A stretch of 64,000 nucleotides of DNA from Wyeomyia smithii (Eukaryota > Arthropoda > Insecta > Diptera > Culicidae): contig NC_073696.1 in assembly GCF_029784165.1 (NCBI RefSeq), positions 173,094,912 through 173,158,911 of the forward strand, written 5' to 3'. The position numbers and the translations under genes were made by a program. Shown piece by piece: positions 51,730-62,323 of the stretch (position 1 is the stretch's first letter; every line of letters starts with the position of its first letter). The notes beneath the pieces were generated by a model that saw only the letters and a program-made list of their open reading frames with translations, was not told the DNA's origin and did not search any database.

Positions 51730-52481
51730 AGGGTGAAAGGGGGGGGGGGAGGGGGGCAAGATGGGTCACCTAAGCCAAATTTTCAATATCGCGTAACTAA
51801 AGATAGTTTCGGTCTACCTTTCAGATGATTATTTTGATGTCAATGAACTTTTTACGGATAGCAAGAAAAATACCTCCTCTTCATAGATAACAAAAATATG
51901 GGGTCATCTCGTCCATGTTATACCGCCGAAGGGGTTAAATTTTCCTCGACGATTGCTTTCTGCAGCATTTTGTAGAACTTCTCTACTGTCGGCTTATTGA
52001 AACAATGAAAGTTTTTTCCGGAGTGCCAACACCGTTTACGTCGAATCTAGCCTTAAAACTGAAACGTTAACATTGAAAAAGCAGCTGTCGATGCAAACCA
52101 TACTGCCTCGTCTTTGGTGACCCATGCTGCCCCAATCATTAATTTAGTTCACAATTGTGATATTCTTGATTATTTTATATTTATTTTTGCTAAAAAGCAT
52201 ATTTAGTACATCATGAGCGAAACTGCTGCTGCAATAAAGGTTTACTTCAAATTATATAGCGTACGACGAGAGAACACGTTTTTTCAAAAGTGTGAATCAC
52301 GTAAGAAACTTAGCGCAAAATATATTTTATTCATTAAAAACAAGCAATATGCAAATATGAACTATGAACACGTGATACATAGTCGAAAACACGTTACGCA
52401 TCATGCAAAATTAGTGTCATCACCAAAAAAGTTATTTCAAGCTCAAAAACGGCAATGACTCATCTTGCCCCTCCTTACCCT
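51730..52481. mobile_element. Inverted-repeat element with G-run end
   Basis: The left AGGGTG...GGGGGGCAAGATGGGTCACC is matched by the right ACTCATCTTGCCCCTCCTTACCCT. Internal words CCCATGCTGCCCCAATCATT and GGGGTCATCTCGTCC are further partial copies of the end. An 81-codon frame inside (52213-52458) has no motif and is probably not a transposase. Confidence 0.6.
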
Positions 52482-53535
52482 ATTATTTAAATGTTCATAA
52501 TGTACCTATTTCGTTGTTTGGGTTGTTTGAAATACTTCAAGTTATGTTACAATAAATTAAAATACTGGTTCAAGTTAAAAATAAAAATAAAACGTGTTTA
52601 CTCCCAACACGTTTACATATAGTATTTAAAATTTGGATTCTTCAGGACATCCTGATTAAATATTTTAATTTGGGTATACTCAGACCCGGGAGCCAAGTAC
52701 CTTGTGGGAACCCCTTTTCAATTGTCGAAATTTCAAAAAAAGGATTATCTCATACAAAAACATAAATTAAAAGAAGGTTATAGAAGGATTGTGATAGTCT
52801 AATTTGAATTTCAGTTAATTCAAAGTGTCGCGAGATTTATGGATTTGGCATTCTTTGTATGTAGTCATGATAAGTAAACTTTTGTGGGCCTTCAAAGTGT
52901 GGCCATAGCCCCCATGAACCCTAAATCCGACTATAGGTATACTAAACAGAAACGATTGTTGAATCGTTTTATTTCCCTTTTAAAAATGTTCTACAATCTG
53001 CTTGGATATCAAAGAAACCATTGCTTGTGAGTTGTGTTATATAAATTTTGATGGTTCTATTTGAGGGAAATATTCGTATATTACGTAATGCGGAATATGG
53101 CAATTTCCAATACCCCACCACCTCTACGTATCGCAATTTTGCATGGTGGTCTAACGCAGTGAAACGGGTCGAATACGCAAACAATTCCAATATTTCCAGT
53201 TTGATCAAATGGGTGTTTGTAGTGGAGCGGAAGCAATAACACGGATCAGAAGTATCGTACTTAAGGACCGATCATCGGAAGCAATGCAAGAAAACCAACG
53301 GCCTAAATGAGTACATATTATTCTGTCGTCAATTTCTGGATACAGGACAACATTGCATACGAAATGTGATCAGAAGTTGAACATACTTTTCTGGTGAAAT
53401 CAAACATCCAGCACCTTTAAGGCTCTGCTTTCGTTAACTACCTGAATTTGCCCTACGTTTCATGCACACATTTGGCATCAAAAAATGTTCGATATCGAAA
53501 ACTTGCACATGTGAATTTTTTTTCATCGTCCAAAT
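52482..53535. other. No feature recognised
   Basis: About 1 kb, AT-rich, without a supported gene. Overlapping opposite frames at 52969-53239 show no domain. Confidence 0.35.
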
Positions 53536-54515
53536 AATTTTATTTATTTATTTCGTCAAGCAAATGTAGACTACAGTCATAATAATACAATGTTTTCTTA
53601 TATTCTATATGTTATTTCTAGCAGTGAGTCGTTTTTTGATTTGATTTTTGCCTACAGTGATGTCGATATTTTCGCTAGTGACGCATAATGCGATTTATTG
53701 GGCCATTTTTTGAGTAGTTTTTTTCCCTTGTAGAAGACTGAACCACTGCGACCATTGTTTGATCTATTGTGGTAAAACTTAAAGCTTACTTGACGACTGG
53801 GTGCATACAAATTTAGTTGCGATAATAATTTAGATGATTGCACGCGTTGAGAAATAATGTCATTGATGAAATAAAGCATTGAAAGTTCACGGCGTTCTTT
53901 AAGTGCTTGTTTGTCTATAAGCATGCAGCGTGCTTCAATGCGTTCTTCATGTGTTACATTATAGGGATTCCATACAATGCTACAATATTCCAGAATTAGT
54001 CGGACGTATGTAAGGCGTCGCACACAAATTACGTAACGCATGAAGGGGGAGGGGAGGGGGGTTGAGTCTGTGTTACTTATTGTTACGTAGGGGGAGGGGG
54101 GGGGGTGTAGTAGAGACAGTTACGTAACTGTGATGCTTGCTGGAAATTGAAAATTTCGGAGGGGGGTCAGGCTGATCAGCGTTACGTAATTTTAGGGGGG
54201 TGGAGTCATGTCGAACCTTACCTATAGTTACATACGGGGGGAGGAGGTCTGAAATCTAGATTTTTAGCGTTACGTAATTTGTGTACGACGCCTAATATAT
54301 AATAGTTTAATTGTATATGGGGCCGAAGCGTTTTATAAAGCCCAGCATACTATTTGTTTTGTTGATTATTGTGTTATAATGTTCTATGAATGTAAGTTTG
54401 AAGTCTAAAACTACGTCTAGGTCCCTTACGATTTTGCATTTTTCTACTGGTTGGTTTCATAAGAAAATGTCTGTTGGTGGTGTTACTGTTGTTCTGCTGA
54501 AGGCTAATGAATTAC
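53536..54515 (-). pseudogene. LINE reverse transcriptase 3' part (minus), with nested MITE
   Basis: On the minus strand: VRDLDVVLDFKLTF, then IINKTNSMLGFIKRF, an interruption by a 279-bp MITE, LILEYCSIVWNPYN, and LKERRELSMLYFINDIISQR with LNLYAPSRQ. It then reaches a (TAAA)n tail near 53536-53551. It is homologous to the C-terminal half of the RT at 60739-61731. It is 5'-truncated and broken, a typical dead LINE copy of the Jockey/CR1 group. Confidence 0.85.
54014..54292. mobile_element. MITE with GGCGTCG ends, TAA duplication
   Basis: GGCGTCGCACACAAATTACG and its complement at the right (CGTAATTTGTGTACGACGCC) are flanked by TAA on both sides (54011-54013, 54293-54295). The interior has repeated TTACGTA and GGGGGAGGGG words. 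The terminus and TWA duplication fit PIF/Harbinger. It splits the LINE copy described above. Confidence 0.9.
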
Positions 54516-54518
54516 ATT

Positions 54519-55115
54519 TTTGACGTTGACTAACGTCTATATCGAAGTTAGGCGCCTGAATTTGAAAATCTAGTAAATCTACCAGGGAAAACCAGGGGTC
54601 AGGTTTTGAGCGCTTATATATCAGTCATTCAGATCTCCCAGCTGGTCTCGAGGTACGATGCGGGCCTAACAAGCCAGTCGTCATATGTTCGAGTCCCGGC
54701 TCGGAAAAGACTGTTAGTGTTAGTAGGATCGTAGCGCTAGCCCCGCAATTGTCCTGTACACTTAACAGTCGACTGCGAAGTCTGTGTATAGTAAAACAGA
54801 AGGTCGAATTCCGATACGGAATATAGCACCAAGGCTTTGCTTTGCTATATCAGTCATTTCTTTTCAGAATTTCGAGGTTTTGGCATCAACCGATCAGAAA
54901 TTTTTTTGCGGTTAAATGTATGTAACAAAAATAACCTATTGTTTGAGATACACTATTGAAATGTTGATAACATCGATTGTCTAAAACATACCGAGCAACC
55001 AATCAACACCTCTCTTCACAAGCACAGTCGACACAAACGGATACAACCGATCTGACTTTGTAAACGATTTGTTGTTGTTGTTTACTCGAGGTCGCTTTCT
55101 GTTTCTGATATTTTT
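54519..55115 (+). repeat. Dispersed repeat family C, copy 2 (with SINE)
   Basis: From TTTTGACGTTGACTAACGTC to TTTCTGTTTCTG, matching 9216-9570. It is interrupted at 54630-54845 by a SINE with a target duplication; the other copy is empty at this site. Confidence 0.8.
54630..54845 (+). mobile_element. tRNA-derived SINE (copy 2) with perfect duplication
   Basis: A-box region GCTGGTCTCGAGGTACGATG and B box GTTCGAGTCCC, then GCTAGCCCCGCAATTGTCC and TTCCGATACGGAATATAGC. The tail is GGCTTTGCTTTGC. A 13-bp duplication TATATCAGTCATT flanks it (54617-54629, 54846-54858). It is short (216 bp) and clearly from the same family as 49527-49735. It resembles mosquito tRNA-derived SINEs in style; the family name is not certain. 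Confidence 0.93.
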
Positions 55116-55131
55116 AGAGCTATGTTGTAAC

Positions 55132-55236
55132 TTACGAACCAGAGACAAACTGGAAAGAACTTGTAATAAAGGCGGAGTCTTACAGGTACAAGACTCCGCC
55201 TTTATTTCAGGTTTCTTCCTGTCTCTGGTTCGTAAT
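55132..55236. repeat. Imperfect 105-bp palindrome
   Basis: TTACGAACCAGAGACA pairs with TGTCTCTGGTTCGTAA, and AATAAAGGCGGAGTCTT with AAGACTCCGCCTTTATT, across a short centre. AATAAAGGCGGAGCTT recurs at about 56091. It sits directly upstream of the H2A pseudogene. Confidence 0.85.
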
Positions 55237-55349
55237 GCGAATGCATAAAATATTAATTTCATTTCATGATGGCAGCCGGACCGATAGAGCACTCGCACAT
55301 GCAGCATTATACCTAACACGTGCAATTTTGTGTTTTGGAAGACAATCGA

Positions 55350-55608
55350 ATTCTTCTGACGGAGAAAGAAAAGCCGGGTTTCAATTTCTGGCTGATCGCG
55401 CTGGGCGCGTTAATACCTAAGCACCTGTCTATCTGGCAGCTGTTATAGAGTTTTCGGTAGCTGCAGAATTATTGGAAGTGGCAGGCAATTCTACTAGAGA
55501 AAACGGGAGAACTAGAATCATCGGCGAATGGTTATCCGAAATAATGATAATTGAACAAACTGGCCAGTGTTGTTACTGTTGTGAAATATAATAGCACCTT
55601 TTGGTGCT
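55350..55608 (+). pseudogene. Histone H2A pseudogene with 3' stem-loop
   Basis: One frame reads ERKAGFQFLADRAGRV, a stop, then [20 protein letters not shown] and [14 protein letters not shown], aligning in order with canonical H2A ([45 protein letters not shown]). About ten residues of the alpha-1/loop-1 region are missing, and the C-terminal part is degraded. Two stops (TAATAG) are followed at once by AGCACCTTTTGGTGCT (55593-55608), a 6-bp stem with 4-nt loop in the position of the histone mRNA processing hairpin. It is not functional. The presence of the stem-loop without a poly(A) tail argues for DNA-level duplication rather than retroposition. Confidence 0.72.
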
Positions 55609-55631
55609 CTACATTTATGTGATTGAAGTAG

Positions 55632-55965
55632 TTAAGATTTTTCATCATGTGTAACAGACGGAAAACCGCAAATTTCAACACTTGCAAGCCAAGAAAAATT
55701 CAACGTTGCCAAGAACGTGTTGGTGGCCCTGAGAAGGGCTGGTTGTAATTTATACTTGTTCTCGTGCTGGATGGTAGCAGATAACAGAAATGCAGCACTT
55801 ACGCTTTTGCGTCTTAAAACAAAACGTTTATAGTTCGACATCACAGCAGAATTTCCACCTTCATACGCATGTCTACCATAGGCAATATCAAACACGCAAC
55901 TATCTGCTTCTATTCGACACGGAGACGGGAACATTTTCTTCTTCCAAGCCGCACAACATGACACA
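55632..55965 (-). pseudogene. Possible histone H2B relic, convergent to H2A
   Basis: On the minus strand the frame contains KKKMFPSP, DSCVFDIAYGRHAYEGG, SNYKRF and HENKYK. These can be laid against H2B segments around KQVHPDTG, NSFVNDIFERIAAEAS, HYNKRS and VTKYTSSK, in the right order but at low identity. The main support is context: a canonical-type histone stem-loop lies at 55725-55740 on this strand, just after the KYK region, and an H2A relic faces it. The assignment to H2B is tentative, and another replication-dependent histone is possible. Confidence 0.35.
55725..55740 (-). terminator. Histone-type 3' stem-loop
   Basis: The minus strand reads AGCCCTTCTCAGGGCC followed by ACCA. The consensus for metazoan replication-dependent histone mRNAs is GGYYCTTTTCAGRRCC followed by ACCCA-like sequence. 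Only the first stem base and one loop base differ. In live genes this hairpin binds SLBP and directs U7-dependent cleavage. Confidence 0.6.
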
Positions 55966-56130
55966 ATACATGTTATTTCGTTGCCTCTATTAGAGCTCTA
56001 TGGGTCCGGCTCGACAGAATGTTCACAAGAAATCATTTTTGTACATCCGTGTTACGAAACTGACATAATCTGTAGGAACTGAAAATAAAGGCGGAGCTTA
56101 TTAAAAGATCGCTCTGAGCCAGAATTAATG
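55830..56130 (+). repeat. Repeat shared with 12060-12430 (inverted copy)
   Basis: GACGGGAACATTTTCTTCTT, GCCGCACAACATGACACAAT, GGTCCGGCTCGACAGAATG, GATCGCTCTGAGCCAGAAT in the same order as the complement of the other copy. Together with the H2A relics on both sides this suggests that a several-kilobase histone-related block was duplicated and inverted. Confidence 0.6.
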
Positions 56131-57842
56131 AGATGTATTTTTCGTACATTAGTATTACGAAATAAAAATTTTCGAACGTTGTAGAACGGTATAACCGGAA
56201 ATAATAAGGTCACACTCCTTTTCCCAGTTATACCATTTTACAACGTACGAAAGATTTGTTATGTCAGAGCGGATATCGCGCGCTATCTGATCATGAAGCA
56301 TTTATGCGATAATTAAATGAAAATTGCAATTGCAGCAACCGGCACTTTCCAAGGCTACTAAATGTATTTGGAAGAGCATAATGAATGGTTATTACTAAAC
56401 TGCAACTGGGCTCTACATTTTCGAAACAAAACAATGAAACTGATATACTCGCTCTGTCATTTCGATTCGAACAGTTTCATTTTCACTTGATTCCTTTCGG
56501 CTACTATCAACGAATCACTTCTTTCTCTCTCTCCTTCTTTCTTCTTTTGGATCATTTCAAATGAAACTGATGATTATTTCAATCGACGGAGAGCGTGACG
56601 GAGGAAGAGACTTTCCTTTCCTTCAGCGTCTCAATTGAAATCAGCACCGCATCGCGTCGTTTGATGGTAGTTTTTTAATACCGCAAGCCGTAGTTAGAAC
56701 GGCAATGGCATCCAATAAATACGTTACGCAAGTTCTGATCAATATTTCCTTCCTCTTTCCTTTGAATATAACATTCGGTATGCGATACACACATCCTTCA
56801 GTGCACAGCCGCACTATTGCCAAGTTTGCTTTTCTTTGCACGTGCACGCTTTTCTTTGTCGGTGAGTTGCCGAGCAGTCCTTACGCTTCTTCTTTCCACA
56901 GCCGTCACCCGACACCCATCATAGGCAAATAAAAATAGAGAGAGAAAATGTCTCCGGTGGATTCGGGTTGTTATCGAAACACGCTGTTTGTGGACACGAA
57001 CATCTTGTATAAAAAACAGCTTCTTCTCTTTTCTACATTCGCAACCCAATACATCCTGCAATAATGCCGATTCGACACACGGAGTACATTTTTCGTTTCC
57101 TTTTGTAATGCTCTGTTGCCAATACGTTCTCAATGTGACTCTCGAACTGTCAGCGCGAATAGGTGTCACAAACAAATAACAACAGCAAACACATCCTTAG
57201 CAGAGTCTATGGTATATAGAGTCGCGCGAAGAGAAAATCTATCGTTTCGGCAACACAGTTTTTGTGCCGTTTGTTGCCAAGAACTATACAGTTCTGTTTT
57301 TCACCATGCATAAGCGAATATCATTTTTTTAAATTCTTCACAAGGTACACAGTTTTGAAAGATTACACCGGTGATGTTTTGTTAAATTTAAGTGAACCAG
57401 TGTACAGGTTTAATGTTGGATTAAAATGTGTAAGTAAAACTTCGGAAAAACACATATTCTTTATTACGCTCAATTACAACACTTTTCATCCACTCCTAAC
57501 ATTATCACCTTGTTTATTTACATTGCTCGATTGGTACCCTCGTTTGACACTGATTTGGTTCCTTTGGTTTCATCTTTGCGGGACTCTTAAACATAGACTC
57601 TGATCCTTAGAAGACAGTAAGTAGTTTATTTTTTTAAAGAAATGTGCGTAATATGTAACTGTCACTGTGAGGGTGCTTAGTATGCCCCAGGGGGTGCTTC
57701 TAGTCCCCACATGGTAACTGATTTTTATTTTTTATGCATGAATTCAACTTGTGTTTTTTTGATAAATGCTTGCTTTAATTACTAAACAGTTTAGCCTTAA
57801 ATTATCGCTAATAATGTTAAGTTTTGCCTTGGGACTACAAAA
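56131..57842. other. No gene recognised
   Basis: Several frames of 60-125 codons overlap on both strands (56640-57600), but none shows a domain, consistent splice sites or repeat relationship. I leave the stretch unassigned. Confidence 0.35.
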
Positions 57843-59028
57843 TAGGGATACCATCTGATCGAAATTAGAATTCAGGACACCTTTTCTCGGCACATATTTG
57901 TCTAAGCCATTTATATTCTTCGAGGTATAAGTGATATCTGATTTACACTTCAGAATACTCTTTTATTCATTCACTGAAAAACAATCACACGCTCATACCA
58001 ACAGCCCTTCATACATGAATACCAATAAACCAACCCACTCATATTAACATGTCGACCCATAACGATTTTAAATGGAATCCACGGTATTTTGACGTGTTTT
58101 GGCATTTGACGCGTTTTATCATTGAAATCTATGTGTAAGAAGATTGATTTTGGTATGCTTGACATAGCAAACCGAAGTGTAAGACATTTGATTTTGTGCT
58201 GCGAACTGGAACGCAAGTGTGTTCCACGTAGATATGAAATGTTTCACACAGAAGTAAGTGGAATCCACTCGACAGTAACGTGTCGATTTTCATAGTGTAT
58301 AGTGTTTAAGATACACTCGGTTTTTTTACGTAGGGAAATGTATTCTTCGATTTAAAAATCCGCGTGAAAAATTCGTTAGTTCAAAAATCCGTGTCAAAAA
58401 ACACATAATGAAAAAAATGAGTATCTCTGACGAACCACTTTTATCAAACCACTTCGAATTATTACTTTTGCAGCTTAAACTTAACAAATGCCAGATGCTT
58501 AATGGTAACGGTTATCGCCTAAAAGATTCTTCTCAACACTCTACTGAGATTCAACCAGTGGAAAAATTCGATCGCAGTGAGTTTCGCGACTCGGAATCGA
58601 TTTAAGTTGCTGAGCAACTTTCAAAAATTCTACAAATTGCCACGCAACAAAATTAAATATCTTAAGGTGGAAGTGTGTTGAAGCCACAAATGGCTGACTT
58701 CGAGCCACCACGTGGTCGACTTCGAATTTTCAACGGCATACCATTTGGTAATAGCTAATGCGTAAAATGTGAAAACATATCCTCATGTTTGTTGTGGTGA
58801 TGTAAACAGAAGACAGCGTTTTCATAAGTAACGTATTAAATATTTCCGAGTCTTGTGCCCATGAAAATTCGTAGTCATCCACGTGGTGGTTTCCATGTGG
58901 CTTCTACACACTACAACCCTAAAAAATTCATGATAAATGCTAGAATATAAAAAATAAATCAGGACGCCCAAATAGGATTTCAAAATCAGGCTATATCCTG
59001 CTAAATCAGGACGGATGGTATCCCTACT
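57843..59028. mobile_element. 1.2-kb element with TAGGGATACCATC ends
   Basis: TAGGGATACCATCTGATCG and GGACGGATGGTATCCCTA are inverted termini. Just inside, TTCAGGACACC and AAATCAGGACGCCC are conserved with other ends in the window (8789, 14727 and 16062). The interior has no transposase. A decayed TCCGCGTGAAAAATTCG block (58350-58400) may be a nested piece. No target duplication is evident. Confidence 0.6.
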
Positions 59029-59465
59029 ACTTTGTGCCATATGTATTTTTTAAATCAACTATTTTTTTAATGCTAATGATTGAAATATTCTAAAAGTCAA
59101 ACGGTTTGTTTGATGTCTTCGGCAAGGTTGTATATATTTGATTCGTCCTTCAAAAAAAAAAAAAAAAAACAAGAAAATATTTTAAAAAACCAAATGAACA
59201 GAGTTTCATTTAAAAAAAAAATTAAACAATGATGGTTATTTGGAAACGAAGGAATAAACACTAAAAAAGTTGAAATTTTCAAGGCTAAAAAAAGAAACCC
59301 TTAAAGGTTTGTTTGATTGGTGTGATTACTTCGGGAATGTTGTAGATAACAGTTTTACCCTTCCAAAAATATACGCTGCTAAAGTTTTCGTTTTACTCGT
59401 TGCTTGGAAACAGTTTGCCCTTTTGCATATAACGATCCTGGAAAAGTCATCTGTGCTGACAAAAA
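59029..59465. repeat. Short repeated words, A-rich, unassigned
   Basis: GTTTGTTTGATGTCTTCGGC at about 59103 and GTTTGTTTGATTGG...TTCGGGAATGTTGTAGAT at about 59308 look like two diverged copies of a unit, separated by poly-A runs (59151-59170). Such 'TGTCTTCGGCAA(A/G)GTTGTA' words recall a common mosquito repeat, from memory. No gene. Confidence 0.4.
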
Positions 59466-60055
59466 ATAGTAGGAGGGTGGTATTCAAGACACGACCGCAT
59501 GACGTTGACTACCGTATTCTTATATTCCATTGAACCTAATAGTAGAGGGGATTGCAACGCTTCTTTTACAAAACTTCTGTAACAAAACTTCGAGGCACCA
59601 AAAGGTACCAGATGCCGATTATTCTCGTTTACTGGTTAGTCCGTCCAGAATTCCAGCCATTTTAGTATTTTGCAGTAGCCATTTATTACCAACAGCCACC
59701 AGCATAACGGGTGGAACCGGCACGAGATGACCGGTACTATTTTGTCTTTCCTCCTCTCAGCTGCTAACACCTAGCGCTGTCGTGAAATTAACATCAACAC
59801 AAACATGCATTTTTGCAAGGTTTTTTCCGCTAGCAGCAGCAATTGTAAAACATAAAATTCAACTAACCGCTTCTATTATAAAACTGCGAGGCACCAAAAG
59901 GTGCCAGGTGCCGATTTCTTGGTTACTGGTTTCCGTCCAGAATTCCAGCCATTTTAGTATTTTGCAGTAGCCACCAGCATTACGGGTGAAACCGGCACGA
60001 GACGACCGGTACTATTTTGTTTTTACTCCTTTTAGCTGCTAACACCGAGCGTCCT
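59466..60055 (-). pseudogene. Two tandem H2A-derived relic units
   Basis: Minus-strand units of about 275 bp lie head to tail. Each contains the complement of TCATCTCGTGCCGG, the GCTGGAATTCTGGACGG joint and a stem-loop (59594-59609, slightly mispaired; 59890-59905, GGCACCTTTTGGTGCC on the minus strand). The outer edge AGTAGGAGGGTGGTATTCAA matches the complement of 14175-14195. The shared deletion shows that the family spread after the H2A gene was already broken. Confidence 0.5.
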
Positions 60056-60059
60056 TCAT

Positions 60060-60425
60060 GACGCTCGGTGATCTGGAGATCAAAGGAAACAAAATCGGTG
60101 GCTGCGAATCAGCCGAAATCAGCGCGTTGAGTGTTGCGCGTAGATTTTGTTTCTGTAGATTTATTAAATGTTTTGAAATTCATTCGTCGCGCGGGATTTT
60201 GATATATTTGATCGTATTGCCTACCACGGCGAATCCTGATCTTACCTACCCCATCATACTAACACAAATTTCCTTCATGTGACATCCGTAGAGATGCAGA
60301 GGTGAACTCGGTCTCATAACAACGTTTGTCGAACTAACAATCCTCTTCCTATTTTTCCCAACGACGTGGCCGGCGCCTATATTGATCTTTCTAATCGAAA
60401 TCTTTCTTTCGAAACTCATATCTAG
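60060..60425 (+). repeat. Non-LTR 3'-end module, left part
   Basis: GGCGAATCCTGATCTTACCT, GAGATGCAGAGGTGAACTCG and GACGTGGCCGGCGCC correspond to the module at 44640-44830. It is cut by a LINE insertion and continues at about 61930. Confidence 0.6.
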
Positions 60426-61902
60426 TGCCTGTGTTCAAATCTGGTAAAAAAACCGACATTAGCAACTATCGAGGCATAGCCATTCTTTCCTGTATACCTA
60501 AGCTTTTTGAAGCAATAATAAACAAAAAGTTATTACACCAAATAAAAAAATAGAATTACCCCAACGCAACACGGTTTTTTCAAAGGGTGCTCAACAACAA
60601 CTAACTTACTCGAGTTTATTACCTTCTCTTTGAACGCAATGGATAAAGGTAATTAGGGGCATTGATATACCCCTGCTTCTCTTCAAGTTACGAAAAATTG
60701 GAATTCATCCACAATTACTCAAATGGATTGAATCGTATTTGACAGATCGTCAACAAACAGTCAAATTTAAAGGTAGAATATCGAAACCTATTCAGGTAAT
60801 CTCAGGAGTTCCTCAAGGCTCTCACTTGGGCCCTCTACTATTTAAATTATTTGTAAACGACATTTCCTTTATTCTAAAACATGTAAAAATTCTTATTTAT
60901 GCCGACGATATTAAACTTTTCATTGAAATTAAAAACGCTGATGATGTAAATATTTTTCGTAACGAGATAAAATATTTTTACATTTGGTGTAAAAAAAGCC
61001 TTCTTCAGCTAAACGTTAAAAAATGTAGTTCGATGGCTTTTGGCAGAAAAAGAAACATGCCAAGCAATATGATTTCCTTAGGAGATCAGGTAGTAGAGAA
61101 AAGTGATCGAGTTAGGGACCTAGGAGTCATACTCGACTCAAAATTAACATTCACTGATCACTACAATACAATTATTAATAAGGCTAGTAACATGCTCAGT
61201 TTTATAAAACGTTTCTGCTATAATTTCCAAGATCCATACACAATAAAAACACTTTATAATTCCTATGTCAGGTCACTTTTAGAATACTGTAGCATTGTAT
61301 GGTCTCCGTTTTCTGCAACACATGTAAACAGAATAGAATCAGTGCAAAAACAATTCCTGTTATATGCACTTCGTAATCTACGATGGACGTCATTTCCCCT
61401 ACCATCATATGACGAACGCTGCAGACTTATTGACATCCAATCATTAAAAGCCCGTCGTGAATTCGCAATGATGTCATTTGTTAACGATATCGTATCTCAA
61501 CGTGTCGATTCACTCGAAATATTATCAAAACTCAATCTTTATGTACCTTCTAGAAATTTACGAACTCGGACTTTGTTTTCTTTAAATCATCAACGAAACA
61601 ATTATGCTAAATACGGGCCAATTAATCAAATGATGTTAGTGTATAACCAACACTGTGAAGCAATTGACTTTTCTATGTCGAGAACTAAATTGAAACAATA
61701 TTTCAATTCAACGCGCAATTTAAATCGATAGAAAACATTCATTGTATTAATCCGTCAAGTGAAGAAATTATTATTCAATTATGTATAAACTCTTTTTTTT
61801 TTGCTCCCACTAGTATAAATAGCATATAGCATGTAAGTTAGTTTTAAACATATGTAGTCTACTTTTGTTTGACGAAATAAATAAATAAATAAAGTGAGAG
61901 TT
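60426..61902 (+). pseudogene. 5'-truncated LINE with reverse transcriptase
   Basis: The frame from 60739 to 61731 (330 codons) holds the RT core GVPQGSHLGPLLF and the catalytic IYADDIKLF, then NVKKCSSMAFG, LEYCSIVWSPFSATH and the downstream LINE-specific tail region. Upstream, 60426-60550 encodes FKSGKKTDISNYRGIAILS, separated from the main frame by stops and frameshifts. The element ends in an (AAAT)n tail (about 61878-61902). The structure is that of a Jockey/CR1-group LINE that lost its 5' part, with the endonuclease region missing. It is inserted in another retroelement's 3' module. Confidence 0.85.
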
Positions 61903-62046
61903 ACTGAATTGTTGTACATTAAAAATGGTATAACATTCCAAAAGCTATCTATGTGGTTCTCTGTGCAACTTCACTAACTCAGGTCAATCATGGAGGTGCA
62001 ACTACGATATGTGCGGTCGTCAATGCTCATGCTCATGCTCATGCTC
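61903..62046 (+). repeat. Non-LTR 3'-end module, right part with (TGCTCA)n tail
   Basis: AGGTCAATCATGGAGGTGCA ... GTGCGGTCGTCAATGCTCATGCTCATGCTCATGCTCA. The tail motif is the same as that ending the 43175-46513 insertion. Confidence 0.65.
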
Positions 62047-62323
62047 AAACAGGTCCAAGTGAGTTTCAATGAACCAATGAGTGTGTGTTTTAGATAGCTT
62101 GCAAGAAAGCGAATGTTTGTGTTTTTCTCTAACGCAGTTTAGAGATCGTGATGTGATTTCAAAACGCATTAGAAATCTTTGAAATCATCAACGTTTGCAT
62201 ACTGTATGACGGGGAAAAATGCTGTTTGGCAGCTCTTGTCATATTTTTTCTCTACTCCGTATACATACAACGAGCGAACTAATACACGCACACCGGATAA
62301 ATTGGAGATAGAGAAACTAGTAA
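62047..62323. other. No feature recognised
   Basis: Single-copy-looking spacer. Its last bases, TAA, are the left duplication of the next MITE. Confidence 0.35.

Noticed and set aside
52213..52458. 81-codon frame as transposase of the G-run element
   Set aside because: No DDE-type motif or domain, and too short; kept only as part of the element.
54650..54700. Possible tRNA gene (A and B boxes)
   Set aside because: The boxes belong to a 216-bp SINE with target duplication and a second copy; no cloverleaf with a proper acceptor stem could be drawn.
56640..57600. Cluster of frames of 60-125 codons on both strands
   Set aside because: No domains, no consistent splice sites, strands overlap; nothing supports a gene.
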